This document shows, one piece after another, positions 1 through 5,912 of a DNA stretch of 13,591 nt. Every line of letters begins with the position of its first letter. Positions within the stretch are counted from its first letter, which is position 1. This DNA comes from JABSQH01 sp039194665 (lineage in GTDB: Bacteria; Actinomycetota; Acidimicrobiia; Acidimicrobiales; Ilumatobacteraceae). The notes below the pieces were generated by a model. It was not told the DNA's origin. It was given only the letters and a program-made list of their open reading frames with translations, and made no database searches. The DNA lies in contig JBCCVW010000124.1 of NCBI GenBank assembly GCA_039194665.1, forward strand, positions 1 through 13,591, written 5' to 3'. The position numbers were made by a program, and so were the translations under genes.

Positions 1-1169
<1,169 letters not shown>

Positions 1170-1194
1170 CACTGTCGCCAGCACACACGTCGCG

Positions 1195-1374
1195 CTACGG
1201 CCCGCGCTCGACGTCGTCGTCCTCGAGCACCAGATCCCAGCGGTCGAGGCAGTCCTCGCAGCGGTACGCGACGACGTCGCCGGGTTCCCAGATGCCATCC
1301 TCGTTCGGCTGGGTGAGCAAGAAGCAGCGGCCGCCGCAGTCGATGCACACGATCTGGGGTGCCGGCTCGAGCAT
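1195..1374 (-). CDS. Small zinc-ribbon protein of unknown function
   Basis: This is a 59-residue protein with two CxxC pairs, C10/C13 and C39/C42, plus C17. The spacing suggests a zinc ribbon or knuckle. The stretch between the pairs is acidic and aromatic, and the C-terminus is acidic (EDDD). The frame is open further upstream to 1425, but that extension overlaps the end of nth. The ATG at 1374-1372 is preferred because the stop codon of nth (TGA 1378-1376) is separated from it by one base, an arrangement typical of translational coupling, and because the conserved-looking part begins directly after it. It is the last gene of the rsmD-nth block and ends at TAG 1197-1195. No catalytic motif is visible and I do not recognise a named family. 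A nucleic-acid-binding or metal-handling accessory role is possible, but only by inference from the cysteines and the neighbours. A rubredoxin-like fold is an alternative. Confidence 0.75.
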   Translation of the reverse strand: MLEPAPQIVCIDCGGRCFLLTQPNEDGIWEPGDVVAYRCEDCLDRWDLVLEDDDVERGP

Positions 1375-1375
1375 G

Positions 1376-2023
1376 TCAGCGTCCCGATTCTTCGCGGATG
1401 CGCTTCTTGGTTGCCGCCCAGCCACAGATCGGGCACGCGGCCAGATCGTGACCGCGCGCCGGGCAGTACTCGCGGCCGAAGAAGATGATCTGCAGGTGCC
1501 GCCGGTTCCACGTCTCGATGGGAAACACCTTTTTCAGGTCGGCCTCGGTCTTCTCCACCGTCGTCCCGTTCGACAGGCCCCACCGATCGGCCAGGCGGTG
1601 GATGTGGGTGTCGACGGGAAAGGCCGGCACATCGAATGCCTGGGCCATCACCACGCTGGCGGTCTTGTGCCCGACACCGGCGAGCGACTCGAGGAACTCC
1701 CAGTCGGGGATCACTTCACCGCCGCCGTCGATGATCTGATTGGCCATCAGCCACAGGTTCTTGGCCTTGGTCGGCGCGAGGCCGATCTGACGGATCAGCT
1801 CCAAGATCTTGTCGGGGTCGAGTGCTGCCATTTTCTCCGGACTGTCGGCGACGGCGAACAGCGCAGGAGTGACCTCGTTGACCTTCTTGTCCGTCGTCTG
1901 GGCCGACAAGGCCACCGCAACGAGCAGCGTGTACGGGTCGACATGATCGAGCGGTACCGGCGGCGCGGGGTAGAGCTCGTCGAGGATCTCGCCGATCCGG
2001 TTCGCTTTGTCTTGCCGACGCAC
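1376..2023 (-). CDS. nth: Endonuclease III (DNA glycosylase/AP lyase) with atypical Fe-S cysteine loop
   Basis: Endonuclease III removes oxidised pyrimidines from DNA and nicks the abasic site, starting base excision repair. The protein has 215 residues, close to the usual 210-215. The helix-hairpin-helix LAGVGHKTASVV carries the catalytic lysine at K120, and VDTHIHRLADR carries the catalytic aspartate at D138, the same numbers as in the E. coli enzyme. The helix motif ALSAQTTDKKVN is also present. The C-terminal iron-sulphur loop is unusual: cysteines are at 187, 197 and 200 (C-x9-C-x2-C), and no fourth cysteine follows, whereas the classical pattern is C-x6-C-x2-C-x5-C. Cluster binding is therefore uncertain. 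The start is GTG at 2023-2021, 11 bp after the rsmD stop; an in-frame stop at 2044-2042 limits any extension. I see no strong ribosome binding site, so it probably depends on rsmD translation and transcription. Confidence 0.93.
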   Translation of the reverse strand: MRRQDKANRIGEILDELYPAPPVPLDHVDPYTLLVAVALSAQTTDKKVNEVTPALFAVADSPEKMAALDPDKILELIRQIGLAPTKAKNLWLMANQIIDGGGEVIPDWEFLESLAGVGHKTASVVMAQAFDVPAFPVDTHIHRLADRWGLSNGTTVEKTEADLKKVFPIETWNRRHLQIIFFGREYCPARGHDLAACPICGWAATKKRIREESGR

Positions 2024-2034
2024 GGCCGACGACG

Positions 2035-2550
2035 TTAACGATCACGCTCGAGAAACGTCACCCATGTGCGGCCGTAACGCTTCGACCGCCAGGCGTCCCA
2101 CCCGGCGATGTCCATCAGCGGCTGTCCCGACTCGGCGACGACCGTGTCGGCCCGAACCACCGACAGCAGCTCTGGCCAGGCGTCGAAGTCGTACGGCGGG
2201 TCGGCCAACACGAGGTCGACGTCGAGGTGGGCCGCCGATGTCTGGGCGTTGCCGGCGACCACGCGGCTGCGGTCGTCGAGGTCGAGCGTTGCCAGGTTCT
2301 CGCGGAGCGCGGCAAGGGCCGCTCGGTCGCGCTCGACGAACGTGCAGTGCTCGGCGCCGCGCGACAGCGCTTCGATGCCGAGTCCACCGCTGCCGGCGAA
2401 CAGGTCGGCGACGAGCGCGTCTTCCACGATGCCGCGTGAACCGAGGGCGTTGAAGATCGCCTCGCGCACCCGGTCGGTCGTCGGCCGGGTCGATGTGCCC
2501 TCAGGAGCGACGATTCGTCGCCCACCCAACTCGCCCGAGACCACGCGCAT
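2035..2550 (-). CDS. rsmD: 16S rRNA (guanine(966)-N2)-methyltransferase RsmD
   Basis: RsmD uses S-adenosylmethionine to methylate G966 of 16S rRNA in the assembling small subunit. The 171-residue product begins MRVVSGELGGRRI, the usual start of the family. The basic/threonine-rich segment RPTTDRVREAIFN (22-34) follows. The SAM-binding motif I is DLFAGSGGLGIEAL (49-62) and the catalytic motif IV is DPPY (117-120). The frame stays open upstream to 2619, but that extension would run into the repeat copy and has no homology; the ATG at 2550-2548 also lies 7 bp downstream of a TATCGT -10 box, which supports it. It heads a minus-strand unit with nth and the zinc-ribbon gene and is divergent from coaD. 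Many actinobacteria instead have rsmD directly upstream of, and co-oriented with, coaD. It stops at TAA 2037-2035. Confidence 0.95.
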   Translation of the reverse strand: MRVVSGELGGRRIVAPEGTSTRPTTDRVREAIFNALGSRGIVEDALVADLFAGSGGLGIEALSRGAEHCTFVERDRAALAALRENLATLDLDDRSRVVAGNAQTSAAHLDVDLVLADPPYDFDAWPELLSVVRADTVVAESGQPLMDIAGWDAWRSKRYGRTWVTFLERDR

Positions 2551-2557
2551 CGCAGTG

Positions 2558-2563
2558 ACGATA
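2558..2563 (-). promoter_or_regulatory. Putative -10 box of rsmD (leaderless spacing)
   Basis: TATCGT read on the minus strand, with 7 bp to the rsmD ATG. A start about seven bases after the box would place the first transcribed base at or next to the A of the ATG, so the mRNA would lack a leader. No good -35 element is visible. The match to TANNNT and the same spacing at other genes in the window are the evidence. Confidence 0.6.
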
Positions 2564-2579
2564 CGCAGCGCAGTGAGGT

Positions 2580-2691
2580 TGCGGTGAGCCAAACCCGTGG
2601 GTGGGTGGGTGTGGCTCATCGGTGGGTGGCTGTACTGGTGTGCGGTGAGCGAAACCCGTGGGTGGGTGGGTGTGGCTCATCGGTGGGTGGC
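2580..2691. repeat. Two-copy 61-bp-period tandem repeat, hairpin- and G-quadruplex-prone
   Basis: Copies are at 2580-2630 and 2641-2691, 51 bp each, and differ at one base (C at 2590, G at 2651); a 10-bp spacer separates them. In copy 1, 2582-2596 can pair with 2607-2621: a 15-position stem with one G-T wobble and one A-G mismatch around a 10-nt loop. The substitution in copy 2 removes one further pair. Each copy also has four GGG runs, three of them separated by single T bases (2599-2609 in copy 1), so a plus-strand G-quadruplex is conceivable. The array lies upstream of both putative -10 boxes in the rsmD-coaD divergent region, so it is not predicted to be transcribed from either. That makes a terminator or mRNA role unlikely and favours a DNA-level role or a dispersed extragenic palindrome. 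The short reading frames across it look accidental. Confidence 0.9.
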
Positions 2692-2726
2692 GGCGGTGGT
2701 TGACGTGACGGCCGCGTGTGACCAAC

Positions 2727-2732
2727 TACCGT
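2727..2732 (+). promoter_or_regulatory. Putative -10 box of coaD (leaderless spacing)
   Basis: TACCGT, 8 bp before the coaD ATG at 2741. A TTGACG at 2700-2705 resembles a -35 element, but the 21-bp spacing is longer than the usual 16-19. The predicted transcript starts at or within a base or two of the ATG. Confidence 0.6.
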
Positions 2733-2740
2733 GCCGGGCG

Positions 2741-3250
2741 ATGCCGGCCCCAGACCCACCGTTGCGCGTGCTCTACCCAGGGAGCTTCGATCCATTGCAC
2801 CTCGGGCACATCGACGTGATCGAGCAGGCACACGAGCTCTTCGGTGGCGTCGTGGTGATGGTGATGCACAACCACGCCAAGTCGGGCGGGATGTTCTCCG
2901 TCGACGAGCGGATCGAATTGGCTCGCGCGGCACTGAGCCATCTCAACGGCGTCACCGTGGGAGCCAGCCCGGGCCTCGCCGTGCAAGCCGCCGAACGGGC
3001 CGACGTCGACTTCATCGTGAAGGGGTTGCGCACGACAGGCGACTTCGAGATCGAACAACAAATGGCGCACAACAACGAGCGGGTCACTGGCGTGCGCACG
3101 GTGTACCTGCCCTGCTCGCCAGCGCTCGGCTACATCAGTAGCCGCTTCGTACGCGAAATCGCCCAGTACGGTGGGGAGATCGAGCACCTCGTTCCCGATG
3201 TCGTCGCCAGTGCATTGCACCAGCGATTCGCCGACGAACGAGCGCGATGA
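2741..3250 (+). CDS. coaD: Phosphopantetheine adenylyltransferase (CoA biosynthesis)
   Basis: CoaD transfers AMP from ATP to 4'-phosphopantetheine to form dephospho-CoA, the fourth of the five steps from pantothenate to CoA. The protein has 169 residues (the family is about 160). The nucleotidyltransferase signature GSFDPLHLGHIDVI (14-27) contains the HxGH motif at 20-23. IVKGLRTTGDFEIE (92-105) matches the substrate-binding segment; lysine at position 94 instead of arginine is, to my recollection, also found in mycobacterial enzymes. YISSRFVRE (131-139) is the conserved C-terminal ATP-binding element. The frame is open upstream to 2597 through the repeat, but homology begins just after the ATG at 2741, and the -10 box 8 bp before it supports this start. 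The sepIVA-like gene begins 10 bp after the stop, so the two are probably co-transcribed. CoA feeds the carrier-protein arm of the same region (plsX, acpP). Confidence 0.96.
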   Translation: MPAPDPPLRVLYPGSFDPLHLGHIDVIEQAHELFGGVVVMVMHNHAKSGGMFSVDERIELARAALSHLNGVTVGASPGLAVQAAERADVDFIVKGLRTTGDFEIEQQMAHNNERVTGVRTVYLPCSPALGYISSRFVREIAQYGGEIEHLVPDVVASALHQRFADERAR

Positions 3251-3260
3251 AGCGGACACC

Positions 3261-3923
3261 ATGACCAGCGACGACCAGCACCCACGACAGGCCTACGACG
3301 ACTACGACGATGGCCAGGGCGACGCCGACGAGCGCGCCCACGACGACTACTCCGATATCGACGACGAGTATCCCGAGCCAGGCGTGCCCGGAGGGTATGT
3401 CGGCGACGCCGAAACCCTGCTCCGACGAGCGATCGACATCGTGGCGACGGCACCAACGATGCCGCTGTCGTCGTCGCCGCGTATCGACCGCGATGAGATC
3501 ATCGAGCTGCTCGAAGAGTCGTTGCATCGCCTGCCCGACGAGCTGCGACAAGCGCGGTGGATGCTCAAGGAACGCCAGGAGTTCGTGGCCAAGACTCGCC
3601 GCGAAGCCGACGAGCTGCTCGAGGTGGCGCGGGTCAAAGCGGAGCGCATGGTGCAACGCACCGAGGTCGTGCGGGCCGCCGAACAGCGCGCCCGCCAGGT
3701 GATGGAGACCGCCGAGACCGACGCCCGCCGGCTGCGTCACGAGACAGAGGACTTCCTCGACCAACGGCTGGGGTCGTTCGAGATCCTTCTCGACAAGCTG
3801 CAGAAAACGGTTGGCGCCGGCCGTCAGCGCCTGTCGATCGGCGCCGTGCGCGAGCAGATCGCGGCCGAGGTCGACGAGGATGAAGACGATCCCACGAAGG
3901 GATTCTTCGACCAAGACGGCTAG
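3261..3923 (+). CDS. SepIVA/DivIVA-like coiled-coil septation protein (short form)
   Basis: The 220-residue product has an acidic, tyrosine-rich, probably disordered N-terminus (about 1-45; many D, E and Y) and then a conserved coiled-coil body. RIDRDEIIELLEES (74-87) resembles the DivIVA-type entry helix. EVVRAAEQRARQVMETAETD (135-154), with the DFLDQRLGSFE region (164-174) and VGAGRQRL (184-191), aligns by eye with the C-terminal part of mycobacterial SepIVA (Rv2927c), a DivIVA-like protein needed for septation. The A-x-x-M/L-V heptads (about 115-160) are fewer than in the mycobacterial protein, so the coil is shorter. There is no signal peptide or membrane helix. The start is ATG 3261, after the coaD stop; the earlier frame start lies inside coaD. 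It is followed by DUF177, the same neighbour as in Mycobacterium. Automated annotation may call it an ATP synthase subunit B-like protein because of the coil; that is unlikely to be right. Confidence 0.8.
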   Translation: MTSDDQHPRQAYDDYDDGQGDADERAHDDYSDIDDEYPEPGVPGGYVGDAETLLRRAIDIVATAPTMPLSSSPRIDRDEIIELLEESLHRLPDELRQARWMLKERQEFVAKTRREADELLEVARVKAERMVQRTEVVRAAEQRARQVMETAETDARRLRHETEDFLDQRLGSFEILLDKLQKTVGAGRQRLSIGAVREQIAAEVDEDEDDPTKGFFDQDG

Positions 3924-3935
3924 CCCAATCGCACG

Positions 3936-3948
3936 GGGACGTTGTCCC
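3936..3948 (+). terminator. Short hairpin after the sepIVA-like gene, possible weak terminator
   Basis: GGGAC (3936-3940) pairs with GTCCC (3944-3948) across a 3-nt loop, 12 bp after the stop codon. An alternative pairing, CCCTG 3946-3950 with CAGGG 3961-3965, would compete with it. There is no T-run, so this is not a classical terminator, and a chance GC palindrome is possible. Confidence 0.25.
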
Positions 3949-3984
3949 TGTCGGGCCTCCCAGGGCAGCGCCGCCACGCATCGG

Positions 3985-3990
3985 TAGCGT
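3985..3990 (+). promoter_or_regulatory. Putative -10 box of the DUF177 gene (leaderless spacing)
   Basis: TAGCGT, 8 bp before ATG 3999. A GTG at 3996 directly precedes that ATG in frame and would be only 5 bp from the box, too close for a leaderless start, so the box helps choose the ATG. Confidence 0.55.
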
Positions 3991-3998
3991 GATGAGTG

Positions 3999-4520
3999 AT
4001 GCCCGATCCACGCCGACCACTGCGCCTCGATGCCGTCGAGTTGCTGCGCCAGCCGGGCGCTGTGCGCGAGGTCGTGGCGCGCTTTGCGCCGGCAGACCTC
4101 GACGTGGATCACACGCACCTGGACGATGCCATCGACGTCGAGCTCAGTGCCACATCGGGCGATGCGTGGATCGACGTCACCGGCGCAGTGCGCAGCGCGT
4201 GGTCGGCCGCATGTCGGCGCTGTCTCACCGATATGGACGGCGTGCTGGTGATCGACATCGACGAGCGGTATCGCCGTGACGACGAAGACCCCGACGCGTT
4301 CGTGATCGACGGGCCGCAACTCGATCTCGCCCCGATGGTGCGCGAGGTGGTGTTGCTCGAACTCGACGACGAGCGCGTCTGTCGCGACGACTGTGCTGGG
4401 CTGTGCCCCACGTGTGGCGCCGACCGCAACCACCGCCGCTGCGCATGCGTCGACGAGGTGACCGACGACCGCTGGGCGGCGCTGGCCGACGTGGTGCTCG
4501 ACGAGGCACCCGGCGAGTGA
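3999..4520 (+). CDS. yceD: DUF177 family protein (YceD-like, 23S rRNA accumulation protein)
   Basis: DUF177/YceD proteins are linked to 23S rRNA accumulation or 50S assembly and are typically encoded just before rpmF, as here. The 173-residue product starts with a predicted alpha/beta domain and has eight cysteines: C72 and C75 in CRRC, then C128, C132, C136 and C139 in CRDDCAGLCPTC, and C148/C150. The segment DDCAGLCPTCGADRN (130-144) is the hallmark of the family, and the cysteines probably bind zinc. ATG 3999 is preferred over the in-frame GTG at 3996 because of the spacing to the -10 box. The order DUF177-rpmF-plsX is conserved across many phyla, but here 159 bp with its own promoter and repeats separate DUF177 from rpmF, so they may be controlled separately. 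The molecular function of the family is not fully defined. Confidence 0.9.
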   Translation: MPDPRRPLRLDAVELLRQPGAVREVVARFAPADLDVDHTHLDDAIDVELSATSGDAWIDVTGAVRSAWSAACRRCLTDMDGVLVIDIDERYRRDDEDPDAFVIDGPQLDLAPMVREVVLLELDDERVCRDDCAGLCPTCGADRNHRRCACVDEVTDDRWAALADVVLDEAPGE

Positions 4521-4524
4521 TCAC

Positions 4525-4537
4525 CTCGGGCGCCGAG
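4525..4537 (+). terminator. Short hairpin after the DUF177 gene, possible weak terminator
   Basis: CTCGG (4525-4529) and CCGAG (4533-4537) form a perfect 5-bp stem with loop GCG, 4 bp after the stop codon. The stop itself lies in an 8-bp palindrome GTGATCAC (4517-4524). No T-run follows. Confidence 0.25.
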
Positions 4538-4569
4538 TCATGGCCGCGTCATGGCCACGTCATCGTCAC
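4537..4569 (+). repeat. Three phased 11-bp direct repeats upstream of the rpmF promoter
   Basis: GTCATGGCCGC (4537-4547), GTCATGGCCAC (4548-4558) and GTCATCGTCAC (4559-4569) are adjacent with no spacer. Copies 1 and 2 match at 10 of 11 positions; copies 2 and 3 at 9 of 11. The 11-bp period is close to one helical turn, so all copies face the same side of the DNA. The array ends 28 bp before the rpmF -10 box, a position typical for an activator site. Direct repeats of 11 bp are known for OmpR/PhoB-type regulators such as PhoP in Streptomyces. No regulator gene lies nearby, so the binding protein is unknown. Confidence 0.7.
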
Positions 4570-4597
4570 CGCAGGTGGCGACCGAGCCGCGCGCCGA

Positions 4598-4603
4598 TAA
4601 CGT
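4598..4603 (+). promoter_or_regulatory. Putative -10 box of the rpmF-plsX unit (with leader)
   Basis: TAACGT. Transcription would begin near 4610, leaving a leader of about 70 nt before the rpmF ATG at 4680. Unlike the other promoters in the window it is far from the start codon, and rpmF has a good ribosome binding site instead. A small hairpin (CGTGG 4618-4622 with CCACG 4631-4635) lies in the leader. Confidence 0.45.
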
Positions 4604-4667
4604 ACAACGGCCCTGCCGCGTGGCCGGCAGTCCACGACACACGACAGCCCATTGGCCGCACACAGGC

Positions 4668-4674
4668 GAGGAAG
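4668..4674 (+). promoter_or_regulatory. Ribosome binding site of rpmF
   Basis: GAGGAAG, 5 nt before ATG 4680. It is the clearest Shine-Dalgarno sequence in the window and decides the start against in-frame alternatives at 4551 (ATG) and 4620 (GTG), which would add residues not found in L32. Confidence 0.75.
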
Positions 4675-4679
4675 CAACC

Positions 4680-4859
4680 ATGGCCGTTCCGAAGAAGAAG
4701 ACGTCGAAGTCGAAGACGCGCAGCCGTCGCGCCAGCGCCTGGAAGCTCAACGCCCCGCCGCGTAGCATCTGCCCGCGTTGCGGCGCTGCCAAGGTCCCGC
4801 ACACGGTCTGCCCGTCGTGCGGCTGGTACCGCGATCGCGTCGTTGTCGACGTCGGCTGA
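4680..4859 (+). CDS. rpmF: 50S ribosomal protein L32 (zinc-binding form)
   Basis: L32 is a small protein of the large ribosomal subunit. The 59-residue product starts MAVPKKKTSKSKTRSRR, the standard basic N-terminus of the family, followed by a zinc ribbon with C31 and C34 (CPRC) and C44 and C47 (CPSC). Because all four cysteines are present this is the zinc-binding (C+) form; many actinobacteria also carry a cysteine-free paralogue under zinc control, which is not in this window. plsX starts 4 bp after the stop, so the two genes are almost certainly co-transcribed and probably translationally coupled. This rpmF-plsX pair links ribosome production with phospholipid synthesis and is conserved from proteobacteria to actinobacteria. 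The start is set by the ribosome binding site at 4668-4674. Confidence 0.97.
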   Translation: MAVPKKKTSKSKTRSRRASAWKLNAPPRSICPRCGAAKVPHTVCPSCGWYRDRVVVDVG

Positions 4860-4863
4860 CCTC

Positions 4864-5856
4864 ATGCTCCCCGTGGCCGTCGATGCGATGGGCGGGGACG
4901 ACGCTCCCGGCCCGATCGTTGCCGGCGCGCACCTTGCCGTCGCCGACGGAATCCCTGTTGTCCTCACCGGACCCGACGACCTGCCCGGGCGGGTGCCCGA
5001 GACCGGCGGCGACGCCCTCGGCCTGATCGTCGCCACCGAAGTCATCGGGATGCACGACGACCCTGCGCAGGGCGTTCGTCGCAAGAAGGACTCGACCCTG
5101 GTGCGAGCCGCCGAAGCGGTGCGCGATGGGGCTGCCAGCGCGATGGTGTCGGCCGGTAATACCGGGGCGACGATGGCGTCGGCACTGCTGCGCATGGGTC
5201 GCATCTCGGGGGTGAAGCGGCCGGCAATCGCCACCCCGATTCCGGTCCCCGGGTCCACACCGACCGTGCTGCTCGATGCCGGTGCCAATGCCGAGGTCCA
5301 GGCCGACTGGCTCGGCCAGTTCGCGCTCATGGGTGAGGTCTACGCCCGTCACCGGTTCGACATCGATCGCCCACGCGTCGGACTGTTATCGATCGGTGAG
5401 GAGCAGGGGAAGGGCGACGCGTTGCGCAAGGAGGCCTATGACGTGCTTGCGGCCGTCGACGGGCTGAACTTCGTCGGCAATGTCGAGGGACGCGACGTGA
5501 TGAGCGACACCATCGACGTGTGCGTCACCGACGGATTCACCGGCAACGTGGTGTTGAAAACCCTCGAGGGCGGCATGCGCACCGTCGTTGGTGCATTGAT
5601 GGACGCCTTCGGTGCAGAAGAGCACTACAAACCCCATGCCGATGCTTTGATGCCGGCGCTGCTCCCGCTCTACACAGCGCTGAGCCCCGATACCTACGGT
5701 GGAGCCATCCTGCTCGGCGTCGACGGCGTGTGCATCATCTCCCACGGCTCGTCGGGCGAGACCGCGATCCGCAACGCCATCGGCGTTGGCCGCGACATGG
5801 TGGCGGCCAACATGGTCGGCGAGATCCGCACGGCGATCGCCGCCAGCACCAGCTGA
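4864..5856 (+). CDS. plsX: Phosphate acyltransferase PlsX (phospholipid synthesis)
   Basis: PlsX converts acyl-ACP and phosphate to acyl-phosphate, the acyl donor that PlsY uses to make lysophosphatidic acid; it is a peripheral membrane enzyme. The 330-residue length is normal. Conserved blocks are VAVDAMGGDDAPG (4-16), SAGNTGATMA (96-105), LLDAGAN (136-142), SIGEEQGKG (176-184), DGFTGNVVLKTLEG (223-236) and YGGAILLGVDG (278-288). The frame is open upstream through rpmF to 4540, but homology starts at the ATG at 4864, 4 bp after the rpmF stop. No separate promoter or good ribosome binding site is visible, which fits coupling to rpmF. Its co-substrate carrier, acyl carrier protein, is encoded by the next gene. 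One rare TTA leucine codon occurs at residue 175. Confidence 0.96.
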   Translation: MLPVAVDAMGGDDAPGPIVAGAHLAVADGIPVVLTGPDDLPGRVPETGGDALGLIVATEVIGMHDDPAQGVRRKKDSTLVRAAEAVRDGAASAMVSAGNTGATMASALLRMGRISGVKRPAIATPIPVPGSTPTVLLDAGANAEVQADWLGQFALMGEVYARHRFDIDRPRVGLLSIGEEQGKGDALRKEAYDVLAAVDGLNFVGNVEGRDVMSDTIDVCVTDGFTGNVVLKTLEGGMRTVVGALMDAFGAEEHYKPHADALMPALLPLYTALSPDTYGGAILLGVDGVCIISHGSSGETAIRNAIGVGRDMVAANMVGEIRTAIAASTS

Positions 5857-5866
5857 GCCACTCAGC
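5852..5866 (+). terminator. Hairpin overlapping the plsX stop codon, possible weak terminator
   Basis: GCTGAG (5852-5857) and CTCAGC (5861-5866) form a perfect 6-bp stem with loop CCA, and the plsX stop TGA lies in its left arm. No T-run follows. It separates plsX from the acpP promoter. Confidence 0.3.
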
Positions 5867-5898
5867 GCATCGCCGCCATCGTTCCGTCCGCGCCGACG

Positions 5899-5904
5899 TA
5901 GACT
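5899..5904 (+). promoter_or_regulatory. Putative -10 box of acpP (leaderless spacing)
   Basis: TAGACT, 8 bp before GTG 5913. This spacing supports GTG as the start of acpP and predicts a transcript that begins at or very near the start codon. Confidence 0.55.
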
Positions 5905-5912
5905 GCGCGCTC

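Noticed and set aside
1170..1194. Bidirectional terminator between convergent recG and the zinc-ribbon gene
   Set aside because: The 25-bp gap has no convincing stem-loop or T-run; the transcripts may simply overlap.
2551..2619. Upstream extension of RsmD to the ATG at 2619
   Set aside because: It would encode repeat-derived residues, lacks homology, and lies upstream of a well-placed -10 box for the ATG at 2550.
2580..2691. CRISPR array interpretation of the repeats
   Set aside because: There are only two copies, the spacer is 10 bp, and no cas gene is present.
2501..2933. Proline/histidine-rich reading frames across the tandem repeat (PHPPTHGF-type peptides)
   Set aside because: The peptide repetition only reflects the DNA repeat; the frames overlap the starts of rsmD and coaD and have no supporting start signals.
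3135..4433. 432-codon minus-strand frame across the sepIVA-like and DUF177 genes
   Set aside because: It is histidine/valine-rich shadow sequence, crosses two genes and their promoter region, and shows no family motif; the plus-strand proteins have clear conserved blocks.
4551..4679. N-terminal extension of L32 from ATG 4551 or GTG 4620
   Set aside because: The L32 family starts at MAVPKKK, and a strong ribosome binding site lies 5 nt before ATG 4680.
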